Origin: Rhodospirillaceae bacterium
GTDB taxonomy: Bacteria > Pseudomonadota > Alphaproteobacteria > Rhodospirillales > Rhodospirillaceae
Direction: 5' to 3'
NCBI GenBank assembly: GCA_040219235.1
Contig: JAVJSV010000021.1
Coordinates: forward strand, 62,001 to 126,000
Length of the DNA stretch: 64,000 nucleotides
The translations under genes were made by a program, and so were the position numbers. The notes beneath the pieces are model-generated. The model saw only the letters and a program-made list of their open reading frames with translations, was not told the DNA's origin and did no database searches. This document shows, one piece after another, positions 1-7,727 of the stretch. Numbering within the stretch: position 1 is the first letter of the stretch; each line of letters begins with the position of its first letter.

Positions 1-1182
1 ATGACCGATGCCGGCGTGCTTGAAAACGCCATCGTGTTGATCGATGACGATGAAATCGTCGCGGTCGGCAGCGCTGTTGAAATTCCGGACGGCGCAACCA
101 TAATCGATGCCGCTGGCCGCCCGGTCACGCCCGGTCTGATGAACGTGGTCACCAAAATCGGTTTGCTGGAAGTTGGGCAAGTCGATGCCGCGGAGGACTA
201 TGGTTTATCCGGTGCACCGTTCACCGCGGCCTTTAATGTTGCCGCTGGACTCAATCCGGACTCAGTATTGATTCCCATCACACGTTTGGATGGCATTACC
301 CGGGCGGTCACAGTCCCATCCGGGTGGGGCGCCGTCTTCGATGGTCTTGGAGCCGTCGTTCATCTTGGCATCGACGACGACATTGTCGAAGAAGATGAAG
401 CGGCGTTGTACACGTCCTTTGGCGGTCGTTCTGCCAGCGTTATGGGCGGTGCACGTGGCGCACTTGATGTGTTTTTGCGCCAAGCGTTTGAGGATGCCTT
501 GCACTTTGATAAAAACCGTCGCGACTTTGAAAAGAACCGAACCCGTGAGTACGTCCTGCATCATCTGGACCTTGAAGCGCTGTTGCTCGTCTTGAGCGGC
601 GAGATTCCCATGGTGGTGGACGTCAATCGCGCCGCTGACATGCGCGTGCTGATGGATCTCGCGGACGACTATGACATTCGCATGATTTTCACCAGCGCAA
701 GGGAAGCCTGGAAAGTGGCTGAGGATCTGGCCGATGAAGAGATCACGGTAATCATTGATCCGTCCAACAACCTGCCGACCACTTTCGATAACATCTACGC
801 CACCAAAGACAACGCACGGCTGTTGCACGAGGCCGGGGTGAAATTTGCCATCGCGACCATTTCGTTCAACGATCTTAATAACCCGCGCAACATCACTCAG
901 CTGGCCGGAATCGCTGTCGCCAATGGTTTGCCCTATGACGCCGCGCTTAAAGCCATCACCCGCAATCCCGCGGAGATGTTTGATGTCGATGATGACTACG
1001 GCACGCTGGCGCCGGGTATGGACGCCGATGTGGTGGTGTGGGAGGGCGATCCGCTGGAACTCGTCACCCTCCCAACACATGTCTTCATCAAAGGCGATCT
1101 GATGCCGCAGGACAACCGCCAGCTCCGCCTGCGCGACCGCTACAAAAACCTCAGCAATCCAACGCCCATGCAGTATCGGTAA
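1..1182 (+). CDS. Divergent amidohydrolase family protein, probably cut at its 5' end by the window edge
   Basis: The protein has the two-part layout of the imidazolonepropionase-like amidohydrolases. An N-terminal beta-sandwich strand set leads into VTPGLM near residue 42, and the C-terminal signature (NPAEMFDV, then LAPGMDADVVVWEGDP) lies around residues 323-355. The metal-binding HxH normally found just after the PGL motif is absent; NVVTKIGL stands there instead, as in a divergent branch of the family, so hydrolase activity is uncertain. The ATG at base 1 reads MTDAGVLENA, which in relatives is an internal sequence, so the true start and any signal peptide probably lie upstream of the window. 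The last 27 codons recur at 2139-2219 as a remnant of a second copy. Substrate unknown; peptide or cyclic-imide hydrolysis is possible by family. Confidence 0.75.
   Translation: MTDAGVLENAIVLIDDDEIVAVGSAVEIPDGATIIDAAGRPVTPGLMNVVTKIGLLEVGQVDAAEDYGLSGAPFTAAFNVAAGLNPDSVLIPITRLDGITRAVTVPSGWGAVFDGLGAVVHLGIDDDIVEEDEAALYTSFGGRSASVMGGARGALDVFLRQAFEDALHFDKNRRDFEKNRTREYVLHHLDLEALLLVLSGEIPMVVDVNRAADMRVLMDLADDYDIRMIFTSAREAWKVAEDLADEEITVIIDPSNNLPTTFDNIYATKDNARLLHEAGVKFAIATISFNDLNNPRNITQLAGIAVANGLPYDAALKAITRNPAEMFDVDDDYGTLAPGMDADVVVWEGDPLELVTLPTHVFIKGDLMPQDNRQLRLRDRYKNLSNPTPMQYR
1102..1182 (+). repeat. Copy A of an 81-bp repeat (3' end of the amidohydrolase gene)
   Basis: This is the last 27 codons, including stop, of the intact amidohydrolase. 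They match 2139-2219 at roughly 70 of 81 positions by eye. Both copies read MPQDNRQ and later LSxPxPMQ before the stop. The differences are mostly single-base, partly at third positions, as expected of diverged paralogous genes rather than a recent target-site duplication. Confidence 0.85.
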
Positions 1183-1466
1183 GGGGCGTACGTAACGCCC
1201 CTCCTGTCGAATTTCGCCTTGCGGAGAAGGAAGCTGCTGAACTAAATCTTACGTGGGTAAAAGCTTTGTCAGCTAAAGGTGAGCGTGTTGCTTTGAATAC
1301 CTTGCGCGATAGATTAGGACTAGAAGAAGATATCTGCAAAAAGCTAGATATGTTCAATTGTTCAGGTTTTATGTCTCTTCACTTAACTCCATTAGGTAAG
1401 GTCATAGCAATCTCAAGTTTGCAGGCAAATGATCAAATAAATGGAAGTATGGACGAGTTGCTGTGA
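1183..1466 (+). pseudogene. 5'-truncated ORF of unknown function in an AT-rich insert
   Basis: One reading frame stays open through this stretch (NAPPVEFRLAEKEAAEL, then TLRDRLGLEEDICKKLDMF, ending at TGA 1464-1466). It has no in-frame ATG before 1350 and no visible ribosome binding site; the frame only continues upstream as an overlap of the amidohydrolase gene. It therefore looks like the 3' part of a gene whose beginning was lost at the junction near 1183. The middle resembles a small helix-turn-helix-like fold (alternating Leu, a turn, then LTPLGKVIAI), but no family is recognised. Base composition is visibly richer in A and T than the flanking genes. Confidence 0.45.
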
Positions 1467-1509
1467 TTTTAAATTCGCTTAAATCACTAGACGTTTATCG
1501 AACTTAGCT

Positions 1510-2139
1510 ATGGCCGCTCGTAGTCAGATTATCAGAGATCGTTTGCTGAGCATTCTCCAGTCGCGGCAACATGATTATTCGATTGAATATAGCCGTGAGC
1601 AAGCCAAAATGATCGCTAAACACGATGGCTGGCTGTCTAACAGTAGGCGTGGAGTTTGGGCTGGTATGCTAGCACTTACAGAATTTCGAACGTCTATTTT
1701 AGTTGTGGGTCGTGCATATCTCAAAAAGTGTAGCCTTTCTAGGGTATGCCCAGCAGATCACATTGATATTGTTGAAGAAGTTATCGCTCACCATGTCGAG
1801 CGCATAGAGAGCATATTTATAACTAGTATCAATTCAGGTGCATCTTATGGGCATGTAAGTGGACATAAAAAAGTGTTCTGGAACGTTACCGGGCAGTTTA
1901 AGGAGCATGAGCTGCCAGCTTCCTTAAGTGAACTGCAGCGAGGGTTTGTTGATGACGAACTAATTTATGAGCACAAACCGATGATATTGCGTGTTTGGGA
2001 AACTTGGCTAAGGTCCACTATCTTAAAAGTGCTAGTGGGTGTTTTTCTTGGCGTCGCCGGTCTGTATTTAGCTCAGAACTTTAAAATCGGCATTAACAAT
2101 ACAATCGGTATTGAAGAACGTAATGGAAAATCGAATTGA
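1510..2139 (+). CDS. Hypothetical protein with a C-terminal membrane anchor, inside an AT-rich insert
   Basis: A 209-residue protein, mostly hydrophilic and helical, with one clear hydrophobic segment near the C terminus (VLVGVFLGVAGLYLAQ, about residues 175-192) and a short tail, suggesting a tail-anchored or single-pass membrane protein. I do not recognise the family. Codon choice is AT-rich compared with the surrounding genes, including many TTA, AAA and ATA codons, consistent with horizontal acquisition. No convincing Shine-Dalgarno sequence precedes the ATG. Its TGA overlaps the ATG-like first codon of the amidohydrolase remnant at 2139. The truncated ORF at 1183-1466 is on the same strand, so the two may have arrived together. 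Real gene likely; function unknown. Confidence 0.6.
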   Translation: MAARSQIIRDRLLSILQSRQHDYSIEYSREQAKMIAKHDGWLSNSRRGVWAGMLALTEFRTSILVVGRAYLKKCSLSRVCPADHIDIVEEVIAHHVERIESIFITSINSGASYGHVSGHKKVFWNVTGQFKEHELPASLSELQRGFVDDELIYEHKPMILRVWETWLRSTILKVLVGVFLGVAGLYLAQNFKIGINNTIGIEERNGKSN

Positions 2140-2219
2140 TGCCGCAGGACAATCGCCAACACCGCCTGCACGACCGCTACAAACACCTCAGCGACCCAGT
2201 GCCCATGCAGTTTAGGTAA
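2139..2219 (+). pseudogene. Remnant (last 27 codons) of a second amidohydrolase copy
   Basis: Translation gives MPQDNRQHRLHDRYKHLSD and ends PVPMQFR-stop, nearly the same as the C terminus of the amidohydrolase ending at 1182. No upstream part of this copy is present; the sequence before it belongs to the AT-rich insert. The simplest reading is an ancestral tandem pair of amidohydrolase genes in which most of the second gene was replaced by the 1183-2138 segment. Confidence 0.75.
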
Positions 2220-2225
2220 GAACTT

Positions 2226-2957
2226 ATGACGTCTCATTCACGCTTTGATGGCCAGTCTGCCATTGTTATCGGCGGGTCCAGCGGAATCGGTTTGGCCACG
2301 GCCCGGGGGCTGCTGGCCGAGGGGGCAACGGTGACCATTGCCGGGCGCTCACAGGAGCGCCTCACTGCGGCACAGGCTGATCTGGGTGCCGAGGTTTCGA
2401 CAGTGGTTTTGGATTGTGCCGATGACGCCGCCGTCGCGGCTTTCTTTAACGGCCTCTCCCGCGTTGATCATCTGGTTGTGACCCTGGCGGGTGGTGCGTC
2501 TTTGGGGCCATTTACCGACGTGCCCGTCCAAGGCTTTCGCGATACCTTCGAGGGCAAGTTCTGGCCATATCTCAGCGCCATGCATCATGGGGCCAAGGTG
2601 CTGAGCGCACACGGCACACTCACCATTGTCACCGGGGCGTCGGCCATTGCGGCGGTGCCGACCGCATCGGCACTAGGTGCGGTCAATGGCGCGTTGGAAG
2701 GCATGATCAAAACCCTGGCCGTTGAACTGGCCCCGCGCCGCGTCAACGCGGTTTCGCCGGGTCTCACAGATACGGCCGCCTGGAGCCGCATTCCCGATGA
2801 CATTCGCGAGGGTATGTATGCGCAGTCTGCGGCTGAAACGCCGGCGGGACGCATTGGTCAGCCGGAAGATGTCGCCGAAGCCGTGATGGCGTGCATGGCA
2901 AATGGGTTTCTCACCGGTCTTGTGTTGCCCTGTGACGGTGGCAAGCGTCTTACGTAA
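2226..2957 (+). CDS. SDR family oxidoreductase with atypical active site
   Basis: A 243-residue short-chain dehydrogenase/reductase with the N-terminal nucleotide-binding motif GGSSGIGLATA (about residues 16-26), an adenine-pocket Asp (LDCADD) and the C-terminal DGGKRL end. The place of the catalytic YxxxK reads ALGAVNGALEG, so both Tyr and Lys are replaced (A and N). This is seen in a known divergent branch of SDRs and need not mean a broken gene, but classical hydride-transfer chemistry is doubtful. The gene lies 6 bp after the amidohydrolase remnant and is followed by a repeat patch before a convergent SDR gene. Substrate unknown. Confidence 0.8.
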   Translation: MTSHSRFDGQSAIVIGGSSGIGLATARGLLAEGATVTIAGRSQERLTAAQADLGAEVSTVVLDCADDAAVAAFFNGLSRVDHLVVTLAGGASLGPFTDVPVQGFRDTFEGKFWPYLSAMHHGAKVLSAHGTLTIVTGASAIAAVPTASALGAVNGALEGMIKTLAVELAPRRVNAVSPGLTDTAAWSRIPDDIREGMYAQSAAETPAGRIGQPEDVAEAVMACMANGFLTGLVLPCDGGKRLT

Positions 2958-2995
2958 GGTCTAGTTTTTTTGAGCAGAGGATGTCCGGTTTCGTG

Positions 2996-3189
2996 CATGG
3001 GCTCGTTCCAAGGGGGCGTGCCGCAGCGCTTCCATGGGCTCGTTCCTGCACTCATACGTCCATGGGCTCGTTTGAACGCAACCAGTCGTGCATGGGCTCG
3101 TTCCACCGTCGAGCCCACAAACAATAATTCTCGTTCCACCGTCGAGCCCACAAACAATAATTCTCGTTCCACCGTCGAGCCCACAAACA
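2996..3189. repeat. Palindromic repeat patch with 33-bp tandem repeats between convergent genes
   Basis: Four copies of CATGGGCTCG lie at 2996, 3033, 3061 and 3091. The last runs into three tandem 33-bp units (3097-3129, 3130-3162, 3163-3189 partial), each carrying CGAGCCCACA, the reverse complement of the GGGCTCG core. At 3093-3117 the arms TGGGCTCG and CGAGCCCA form a perfect 8-bp hairpin with a 9-base loop. The patch fills the 242-bp gap between two genes that end facing each other, so it may act as a REP-like transcription stop or mRNA-end structure. No spacers are present, so it is not a CRISPR array. Confidence 0.85.
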
Positions 3190-3199
3190 GCGGATTTTC

Positions 3200-3997
3200 T
3201 TAAATCGTGCCGCCGCCATCGACGCGCAGTTGAGTGCCTGTCATAAAGCGGCTTTCATCGCTGGCGAGGAAGACAGCCGCATCTGCAACCTCTGCTGCCG
3301 TGCCCATGCGCCCCATGGGATAGCGCGCATTCACTGAGGCCACAAACGCCTCTTGAGATTGATCTGCGGTGCGATTTTTGTAAATCATTTGCGTATCAAT
3401 TGCGCCGGGCAGAATGACATTACAGCGAATGCCATAGCCTTGTTCCGCACAATGCAACGCGACGGTTTTTGTCAGATTCACAATCGCGGCTTTAGATGCT
3501 GAGTAGGCTGTTGTCGGCGAGCGCGGACGCACCGCCGCCTGTGAAGCCATATTGATAATCACGCCGCCGCCGGTTTCCTTCATGGCTTTAACAGCCGCCT
3601 GACAGCCTAGAAACGTGCTGGTCGCATTCACGTCTTGAATGCGTTGCCATTGTGCTAGCGAGGTGTTTTCGATGTTACCGGTTTCCAGAGTACCGGCGTT
3701 ATTGACCAGGATATCCAGACGTTTAAGCCGGACCAGAAGCGTTTCTATTACAGCCTGCCAGTCATTTTCCTGGGTAACGTCCATGTGTTCAAAAAAGGTC
3801 TGATCACCCAGCTCAGTCGCCAGTGCTGAGCCTAGATCCTGATTGATATCAGACACGCAAACCACAGCGCCTTCAGCCACAAACCGCTGTGCGATTTCAG
3901 CGCCGATATCACCCGCTGCGCCGGTCACCAGCGCTATTTTTCCATCCAGCCGTTTCATGTCAATGCGCCCATGGCTAATCTTTCCCTGCACGATCAT
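3200..3997 (-). CDS. SDR family oxidoreductase (glucose/3-hydroxyacyl-type classical SDR)
   Basis: A classical SDR of 265 residues as read from 3997. The motifs are complete: cofactor binding VTGAAGDIGAEIA, ILVNNAG, a catalytic Ser in INMASQAA, YSASK for YxxxK, and a C-terminal VDGGGTI. It should catalyse NAD(P)-dependent oxidation or reduction of a hydroxyl or keto group; the substrate cannot be read. The start at 3997 gives a 4-bp ATGA overlap with the upstream methyltransferase stop, implying translational coupling. However, the typical N terminus MKRLDGKIALVTG begins at an internal ATG at 3958, so the first 13 residues may not be used. Neither start has a strong ribosome binding site. Confidence 0.85.
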   Translation of the reverse strand: MIVQGKISHGRIDMKRLDGKIALVTGAAGDIGAEIAQRFVAEGAVVCVSDINQDLGSALATELGDQTFFEHMDVTQENDWQAVIETLLVRLKRLDILVNNAGTLETGNIENTSLAQWQRIQDVNATSTFLGCQAAVKAMKETGGGVIINMASQAAVRPRSPTTAYSASKAAIVNLTKTVALHCAEQGYGIRCNVILPGAIDTQMIYKNRTADQSQEAFVASVNARYPMGRMGTAAEVADAAVFLASDESRFMTGTQLRVDGGGTI

Positions 3998-5208
3998 CCA
4001 GAGGATCTGCTTGGCCCACCGGCAAAGGCTTCTACAGCGTTGAACCCGGCGTCATTGACCACGATGTAAGCATAATCAACCGCGGGAAACTCTTGCGCAC
4101 ACGCGCTAAACAGCGCCGTCCACCACTCCGCAGATTCCAGCGTGCAATGAGCATTCTCGCCGTTCGGCAGATGTTTGCCCGCCGGGTATGTGGCGATTGT
4201 AGCAAACACAGCTTTGTCGGCATGCTCGAAGAGTTCACGCACAATCCACGGCAGGTCGAGGCGGTCACAGTGTTCTAAGACATCTGTGCAGATCACCGCA
4301 TCATATTTTTGACCCACCGCAGATGAAGTTTCGGGCCGGCCTGCATCGTACACTTTGACCGAGTCCACGCCGAGATAAGCGCTCATGTCGTTATAGGCAG
4401 CGTCTGACTTATCGCGTATGTCTTTCAGTGTGTATTGCTGACCCTTGCCGCCACCGTAATCCAGCACGGTTTGATAGTCTTTGTCTTTAAACAGATCTCG
4501 GATATAGGGGGCGACCCGCAGAAAGGTCATAATGCCAGCAAACGTGAGATCGCCATCATCCGTATTTTCGCTGTGCATCAGCTCATATTGTTGGGAAAGC
4601 TCAGCATAGCGAGGACTAGGCTGGTTTCGGCTGAACATCGGAGCGTTCGCCTCGTTGCGTGGAGGAAAAACAGACGTGTACTCCAGCGGCCTTACGGCAG
4701 CCAACCGGTCATAAACGGCTAAACTTTGAACTACATGTCCTGTCAGTGACAGGGCTGTAGATAGCACTTGCAGCATACTTGAGTTTTCAGGGTGTTTGGA
4801 GAGCACTTTTTCAGCGTTTTCTCGTGCGCGGTCCCACTCCAGGTTTCTGGCATAGGCGACCGCTAAATCGTGCAATGCTCCCACATGGTTTGGCAGACGG
4901 CTGACCAATTTCTCAAAATACGCAACGGCGTTGTGTGTGTCGTTTAAGTGCAGCAACAGAGCCCCCATGGCCGCAATCACGGCCGGCGAGTCCGGATATT
5001 TTAAGATGGCCGCGTTAAGCGTGTCCCGTGCTTCTTGAGGCCGACCCTGCGTGTTCAAGAGCGCGGCCAAGCCGAGGTAGATGTTTTTATGTTCAATGCC
5101 CGTTGCCAGGGCCGTTCGGTAGGTTTTCTCCGCGCCGTGAATATCTCCGGATTTCTGTAACTCAGATGCACGGCGTAAAAAATCGCTGGGGTCTTGGGGA
5201 GTGTTCAT
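3994..5208 (-). CDS. TPR-repeat protein fused to a class I methyltransferase domain
   Basis: The 404-residue protein has two parts. Residues 1 to about 170 are tetratricopeptide repeats (successive 34-residue helix pairs such as SGDIHGAEKTYRTAL and DTHNAVAYFEKLV). The C-terminal half carries a SAM-dependent methyltransferase-like core, with motif I as VLDYGGGKGQQY near residue 255, an acidic VKVYDAG strand and YDAVICTDVLEH as motif IV. Such fusions often modify glycans or surface polymers, but the substrate is not evident. An ATG at 5208 is preferred over the TTG at 5211. It is the first gene of a probable two-gene unit with the SDR that overlaps its stop. Confidence 0.8.
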   Translation of the reverse strand: MNTPQDPSDFLRRASELQKSGDIHGAEKTYRTALATGIEHKNIYLGLAALLNTQGRPQEARDTLNAAILKYPDSPAVIAAMGALLLHLNDTHNAVAYFEKLVSRLPNHVGALHDLAVAYARNLEWDRARENAEKVLSKHPENSSMLQVLSTALSLTGHVVQSLAVYDRLAAVRPLEYTSVFPPRNEANAPMFSRNQPSPRYAELSQQYELMHSENTDDGDLTFAGIMTFLRVAPYIRDLFKDKDYQTVLDYGGGKGQQYTLKDIRDKSDAAYNDMSAYLGVDSVKVYDAGRPETSSAVGQKYDAVICTDVLEHCDRLDLPWIVRELFEHADKAVFATIATYPAGKHLPNGENAHCTLESAEWWTALFSACAQEFPAVDYAYIVVNDAGFNAVEAFAGGPSRSSG

Positions 5209-5333
5209 CAAGGGGGCTCTATAAGACAGTCAAAACTTAAACCATAGAAGCCTGTTTACCGTATTTTGAAAGTCTATGACACCATCCAGCTTTATACGGG
5301 TGTTGCGCTGTTGCTTGAGCGTTATCTTAAGTC

Positions 5334-5681
5334 CTAGGCGTCCTCGGCAATCATCCACATAAAAAACACGGCAATGAGGATGCCTGTTGCCGCAATGGTG
5401 GTCTGTGAGCTGCTCAACCAGTCCGGTATCTTCATGATCTCGAAATTGGGTGAGGGCACAGCAAGTGCCAGCCCAGAAATCTGCCATAGGGTGATCAATG
5501 CCGCAGCTGTACCCGTCGTGAACAGGATCAGAAGTCTTAAGCGTGCGCGTCTTCGCAGCCGGTTTGTGATGCGCTCAACGAAAGCGGCGTCGATTAACGG
5601 CCCCGATGCGGATGCAAACAGATTGGTTAACCAACGGTCGTTTTCATAGCTCTGCTCTGCGTCAATGTCTTGCTGCGACAT
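5334..5681 (-). CDS. Small two-pass membrane protein, putative partner (anti-sigma-like) of the adjacent ECF sigma factor
   Basis: 115 residues. An N-terminal cytoplasmic stretch of about 45 residues contains the ITNRLRRRARLR basic patch that precedes the membrane in many small proteins encoded after ECF sigma genes. Two hydrophobic helices follow (LLILFTTGTAAALITLW and TTIAATGILIAVFFMWMI). The start codon overlaps the sigma stop by one base (TAATG), so the two are translationally coupled. No zinc-binding HxxxCxxC motif of the ZAS class is present, so an anti-sigma role rests on position and topology only. Confidence 0.7.
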   Translation of the reverse strand: MSQQDIDAEQSYENDRWLTNLFASASGPLIDAAFVERITNRLRRRARLRLLILFTTGTAAALITLWQISGLALAVPSPNFEIMKIPDWLSSSQTTIAATGILIAVFFMWMIAEDA

Positions 5682-6244
5682 TATTTTAATCCTTGTGTGT
5701 GATCGTCTTCCGGATCTTGAGTATGCCCCAAGAGTTGCTTCAGCTTTTCCCGCCCCCGGTTGGCATGAGACTTTACTGTGCCAAGCGGTAAACCCGTTGC
5801 TTCAGAGACTTCGCGATGACTCATACCCTCGCCAAAACACAATACGATGACGCTGCGCTCATCCGGTTTCAATGTGGCCAAAGCTTTGTCTAAATCCATC
5901 ATTTCGGCGATCGGTTGACGGCTGGTGTGTTGTTCCTCTGAACCCAGTTCCGCCAATGCCGTCCGCACCGTCCCCTCCTTGCGTTTGGCTTGAAGAAACT
6001 GAGTCGTTGCAATGCGCGATAGCCACGGGCCGAAAGAACCCGGCCCACGATACGTGGAGAGTTTGTCGAAGGCCTTCAGAAACGTGTCTTGCGCTAAATC
6101 GTCTGACTGAGATCGATCGCCAGCGGTGAGTCGCAACAGCGTCCGCCTGACGCGGTCCTGATATCGTGCGATCAAAACACCATAAGCCTGCATGTCCCCA
6201 ACGGCGAGAACGTGGACGATGAGATCTTCGTCTAACTGAGACAT
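5681..6244 (-). CDS. RNA polymerase sigma factor, ECF subfamily
   Basis: A 187-residue sigma-70 family protein with only regions 2 and 4. Region 2 (about residues 24-66) includes the core-binding and -10 recognition helix around DDLAQDTFLKAF. Region 4 (about residues 128-172) includes the helix-turn-helix MSHREVSEATGLPLGTVKSH that reads the -35 element. It directs RNA polymerase to a small regulon, usually after release from a membrane partner. It is the middle gene of a three-gene set (6651 to 5334) and overlaps the next gene by one base. Confidence 0.93.
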   Translation of the reverse strand: MSQLDEDLIVHVLAVGDMQAYGVLIARYQDRVRRTLLRLTAGDRSQSDDLAQDTFLKAFDKLSTYRGPGSFGPWLSRIATTQFLQAKRKEGTVRTALAELGSEEQHTSRQPIAEMMDLDKALATLKPDERSVIVLCFGEGMSHREVSEATGLPLGTVKSHANRGREKLKQLLGHTQDPEDDHTQGLK

Positions 6245-6270
6245 GAGCCGGGCTAATCCGTGCTCCGGTT

Positions 6271-6651
6271 TTATTCATCCTGGCTTGCACGGGAGAACTT
6301 CCACAGCAGCAAGTAGGCCGCCCCGACAAGAAACGGGAAGGTGGAAATCACCATAAAGAAGGCTGCTCCGCCTTCGTCACGCCCTATCAAAGCGGCGATG
6401 ATCCCGCACACAAACAAAGCCAACCCGAATGACAAGAGAATAACACCGCGACGGAGGTCGGAATTCTTTGGTGCCGCTGGCTCGCCGAGGGCCTGGATCA
6501 ACTCCGGAGTCAGTGGGGAGCCCTGGGCCAGTGCTGTTCGAATGGTTTCTTGCACTTGTGCCCGAGTGCGATGGCGGTAGTGCAGAAAAAAAACACCAAA
6601 AAAGACAGCGCAAATAATCAGAAAAACTGGGACGATTTGGTCCGGACCCAT
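6271..6651 (-). CDS. DUF6249-like membrane protein upstream of the ECF sigma gene
   Basis: 126 residues with one N-terminal transmembrane helix (IVPVFLIICAVFFGVFFL), a soluble linker containing LTPELIQALGEP, and two C-terminal helices (about residues 70-90 and 97-117). The layout resembles the small membrane proteins annotated as DUF6249 that often precede ECF sigma genes. A good GAGGAG ribosome binding site lies 8 bases before the ATG. The sigma factor starts 26 bp downstream, so all three genes probably share one transcript. Its biochemical role is unknown; a part in sensing or sigma control is inferred from context. Confidence 0.7.
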   Translation of the reverse strand: MGPDQIVPVFLIICAVFFGVFFLHYRHRTRAQVQETIRTALAQGSPLTPELIQALGEPAAPKNSDLRRGVILLSFGLALFVCGIIAALIGRDEGGAAFFMVISTFPFLVGAAYLLLWKFSRASQDE

Positions 6652-6750
6652 AAGCTTAACTCCTCGTTCTATATCTTGCCCCTCAAGGGTGCCCTTAAGG
6701 TGAAATTACTTGATTATAGATGAGATGCGCTGCCGTCCTCGAATGGATGC

Positions 6751-6774
6751 AAAAAAGCCTGAAAAAATCAGCCA
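6751..6774 (-). terminator. Possible intrinsic terminator after the SDR gene ending at 6768
   Basis: On the minus strand the stop codon sits in an imperfect stem (GGCTGA, then TCAGGC) with a T-rich loop, followed by a run of six T (complement of 6751-6756). The stem is short and has one bulge, so this is a weak candidate. Confidence 0.35.
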
Positions 6775-7529
6775 GCGCCAGCCCCGCCGTCAATATTGAA
6801 CTCCACACCCGTGATGTATTTTCCAGCTTCTGAGCACAAATAAACCACGGGATCGCCCACATGATGAGGCTCGCCGGTTTCTCCCCAGGGAATACGCGCG
6901 GCCACCATTGGTTTCTTTTTCTCTGCATCGGGTCCAAGCACATCAGGCACACCGGCGGTCCAGATCATGCCAGGGTGTATGGAATTGACCCGAATGTTGA
7001 CCCCAGCTCCTTCAATCGCCCCGGCGCGGGTCAGCCCAAGTTGGGCACCTTTAATCGCGCCATAAGCTGTGCTGCGTGGGTTTGCTTTTTGACCGACGAT
7101 AGAACTCATGTTGAGGATGACTCCGCCACCTGCGTTAACCATATGAGGCCATGCGTATTTCATCCCCAGAAAAGGACCATCCAGATCAACCAGCCGCAAA
7201 AATATCAGATCATCCCGTGTTAACTCTTCCACAGGCTTAACGACGGCTTCACCTGCATTATTGACCAGGAAGTCAAGGCGGCCATAGGTTTCTAGTGTTG
7301 TCTTGATCACACGTTGCCAGTCTTCTTCAAGCGTAACATCCTGGCGCACATAAAGGGCATCGCCCCCGGCGTCCCTAATCAGCTGTTCTGTTTCCTTACC
7401 GCCAGGTTCTTTGCGGCCTGTGACCACGACTTTAGCTCCGGCCATGGCAAGGCTCATGGCGCAGGCCCGCCCAATGCTGGCTGCGGTTGTTCCGGTTACG
7501 ATTGCGACTTTTCCGTCTAATGCGCCCAC
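6768..7529 (-). CDS. SDR family oxidoreductase (classical)
   Basis: 253 residues. The motifs read VTGTTAASIGRACA for cofactor binding, FLVNNAG, a catalytic Ser in LNMSSIVGQ, YGAIK for YxxxK, and a C-terminal NIDGGAGAG, so it should be an active NAD(P)-dependent oxidoreductase. The start is a GTG at 7529 with a GAGGGG ribosome binding site six bases upstream. It is transcribed divergently from the DUF1838 gene pair, and a 21-bp tandem repeat lies in the shared upstream region. Substrate unknown; neighbours suggest a pathway with DUF1838 proteins and an MDR dehydrogenase. Confidence 0.88.
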   Translation of the reverse strand: MGALDGKVAIVTGTTAASIGRACAMSLAMAGAKVVVTGRKEPGGKETEQLIRDAGGDALYVRQDVTLEEDWQRVIKTTLETYGRLDFLVNNAGEAVVKPVEELTRDDLIFLRLVDLDGPFLGMKYAWPHMVNAGGGVILNMSSIVGQKANPRSTAYGAIKGAQLGLTRAGAIEGAGVNIRVNSIHPGMIWTAGVPDVLGPDAEKKKPMVAARIPWGETGEPHHVGDPVVYLCSEAGKYITGVEFNIDGGAGAG

Positions 7530-7539
7530 GATTCGCCCC

Positions 7540-7581
7540 TCTGTCGTCCTAGCTATAACCTCTGTAGTCCTAGCTATAAAA
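7540..7581. repeat. Two tandem 21-bp repeats in a divergent promoter region
   Basis: 7540-7560 and 7561-7581 match at 18 of 21 positions, both containing GTCCTAGCTATAA. They lie 11 bp upstream of the SDR start codon at 7529 and about 150 bp upstream of the first DUF1838 gene. They may be paired operator sites or a duplicated promoter segment: on the minus strand each unit contains TTATAGCTAGGAC. Confidence 0.7.
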
Positions 7582-7727
7582 TGTTCTAACTATTAGCATG
7601 ACACTGATGAGGCTAAGCTAAAGGCTGCCGTGCTCATTTGGTCACTGGTCGGCTATCGCCGCTTGAAACCGCTTTTGTAACGCTGAGGCCGGTACAACAG
7701 AATGTCATCCCATAGAGGAGACGAGAC

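Noticed and set aside
262-1080. 272-codon open frame on the minus strand
   Set aside because: Antisense shadow of the amidohydrolase; no family motifs and the plus-strand protein is clear.
2996-3189. CRISPR-like array
   Set aside because: The repeats are tandem or overlapping without unique spacers of constant length, and no cas gene is present.
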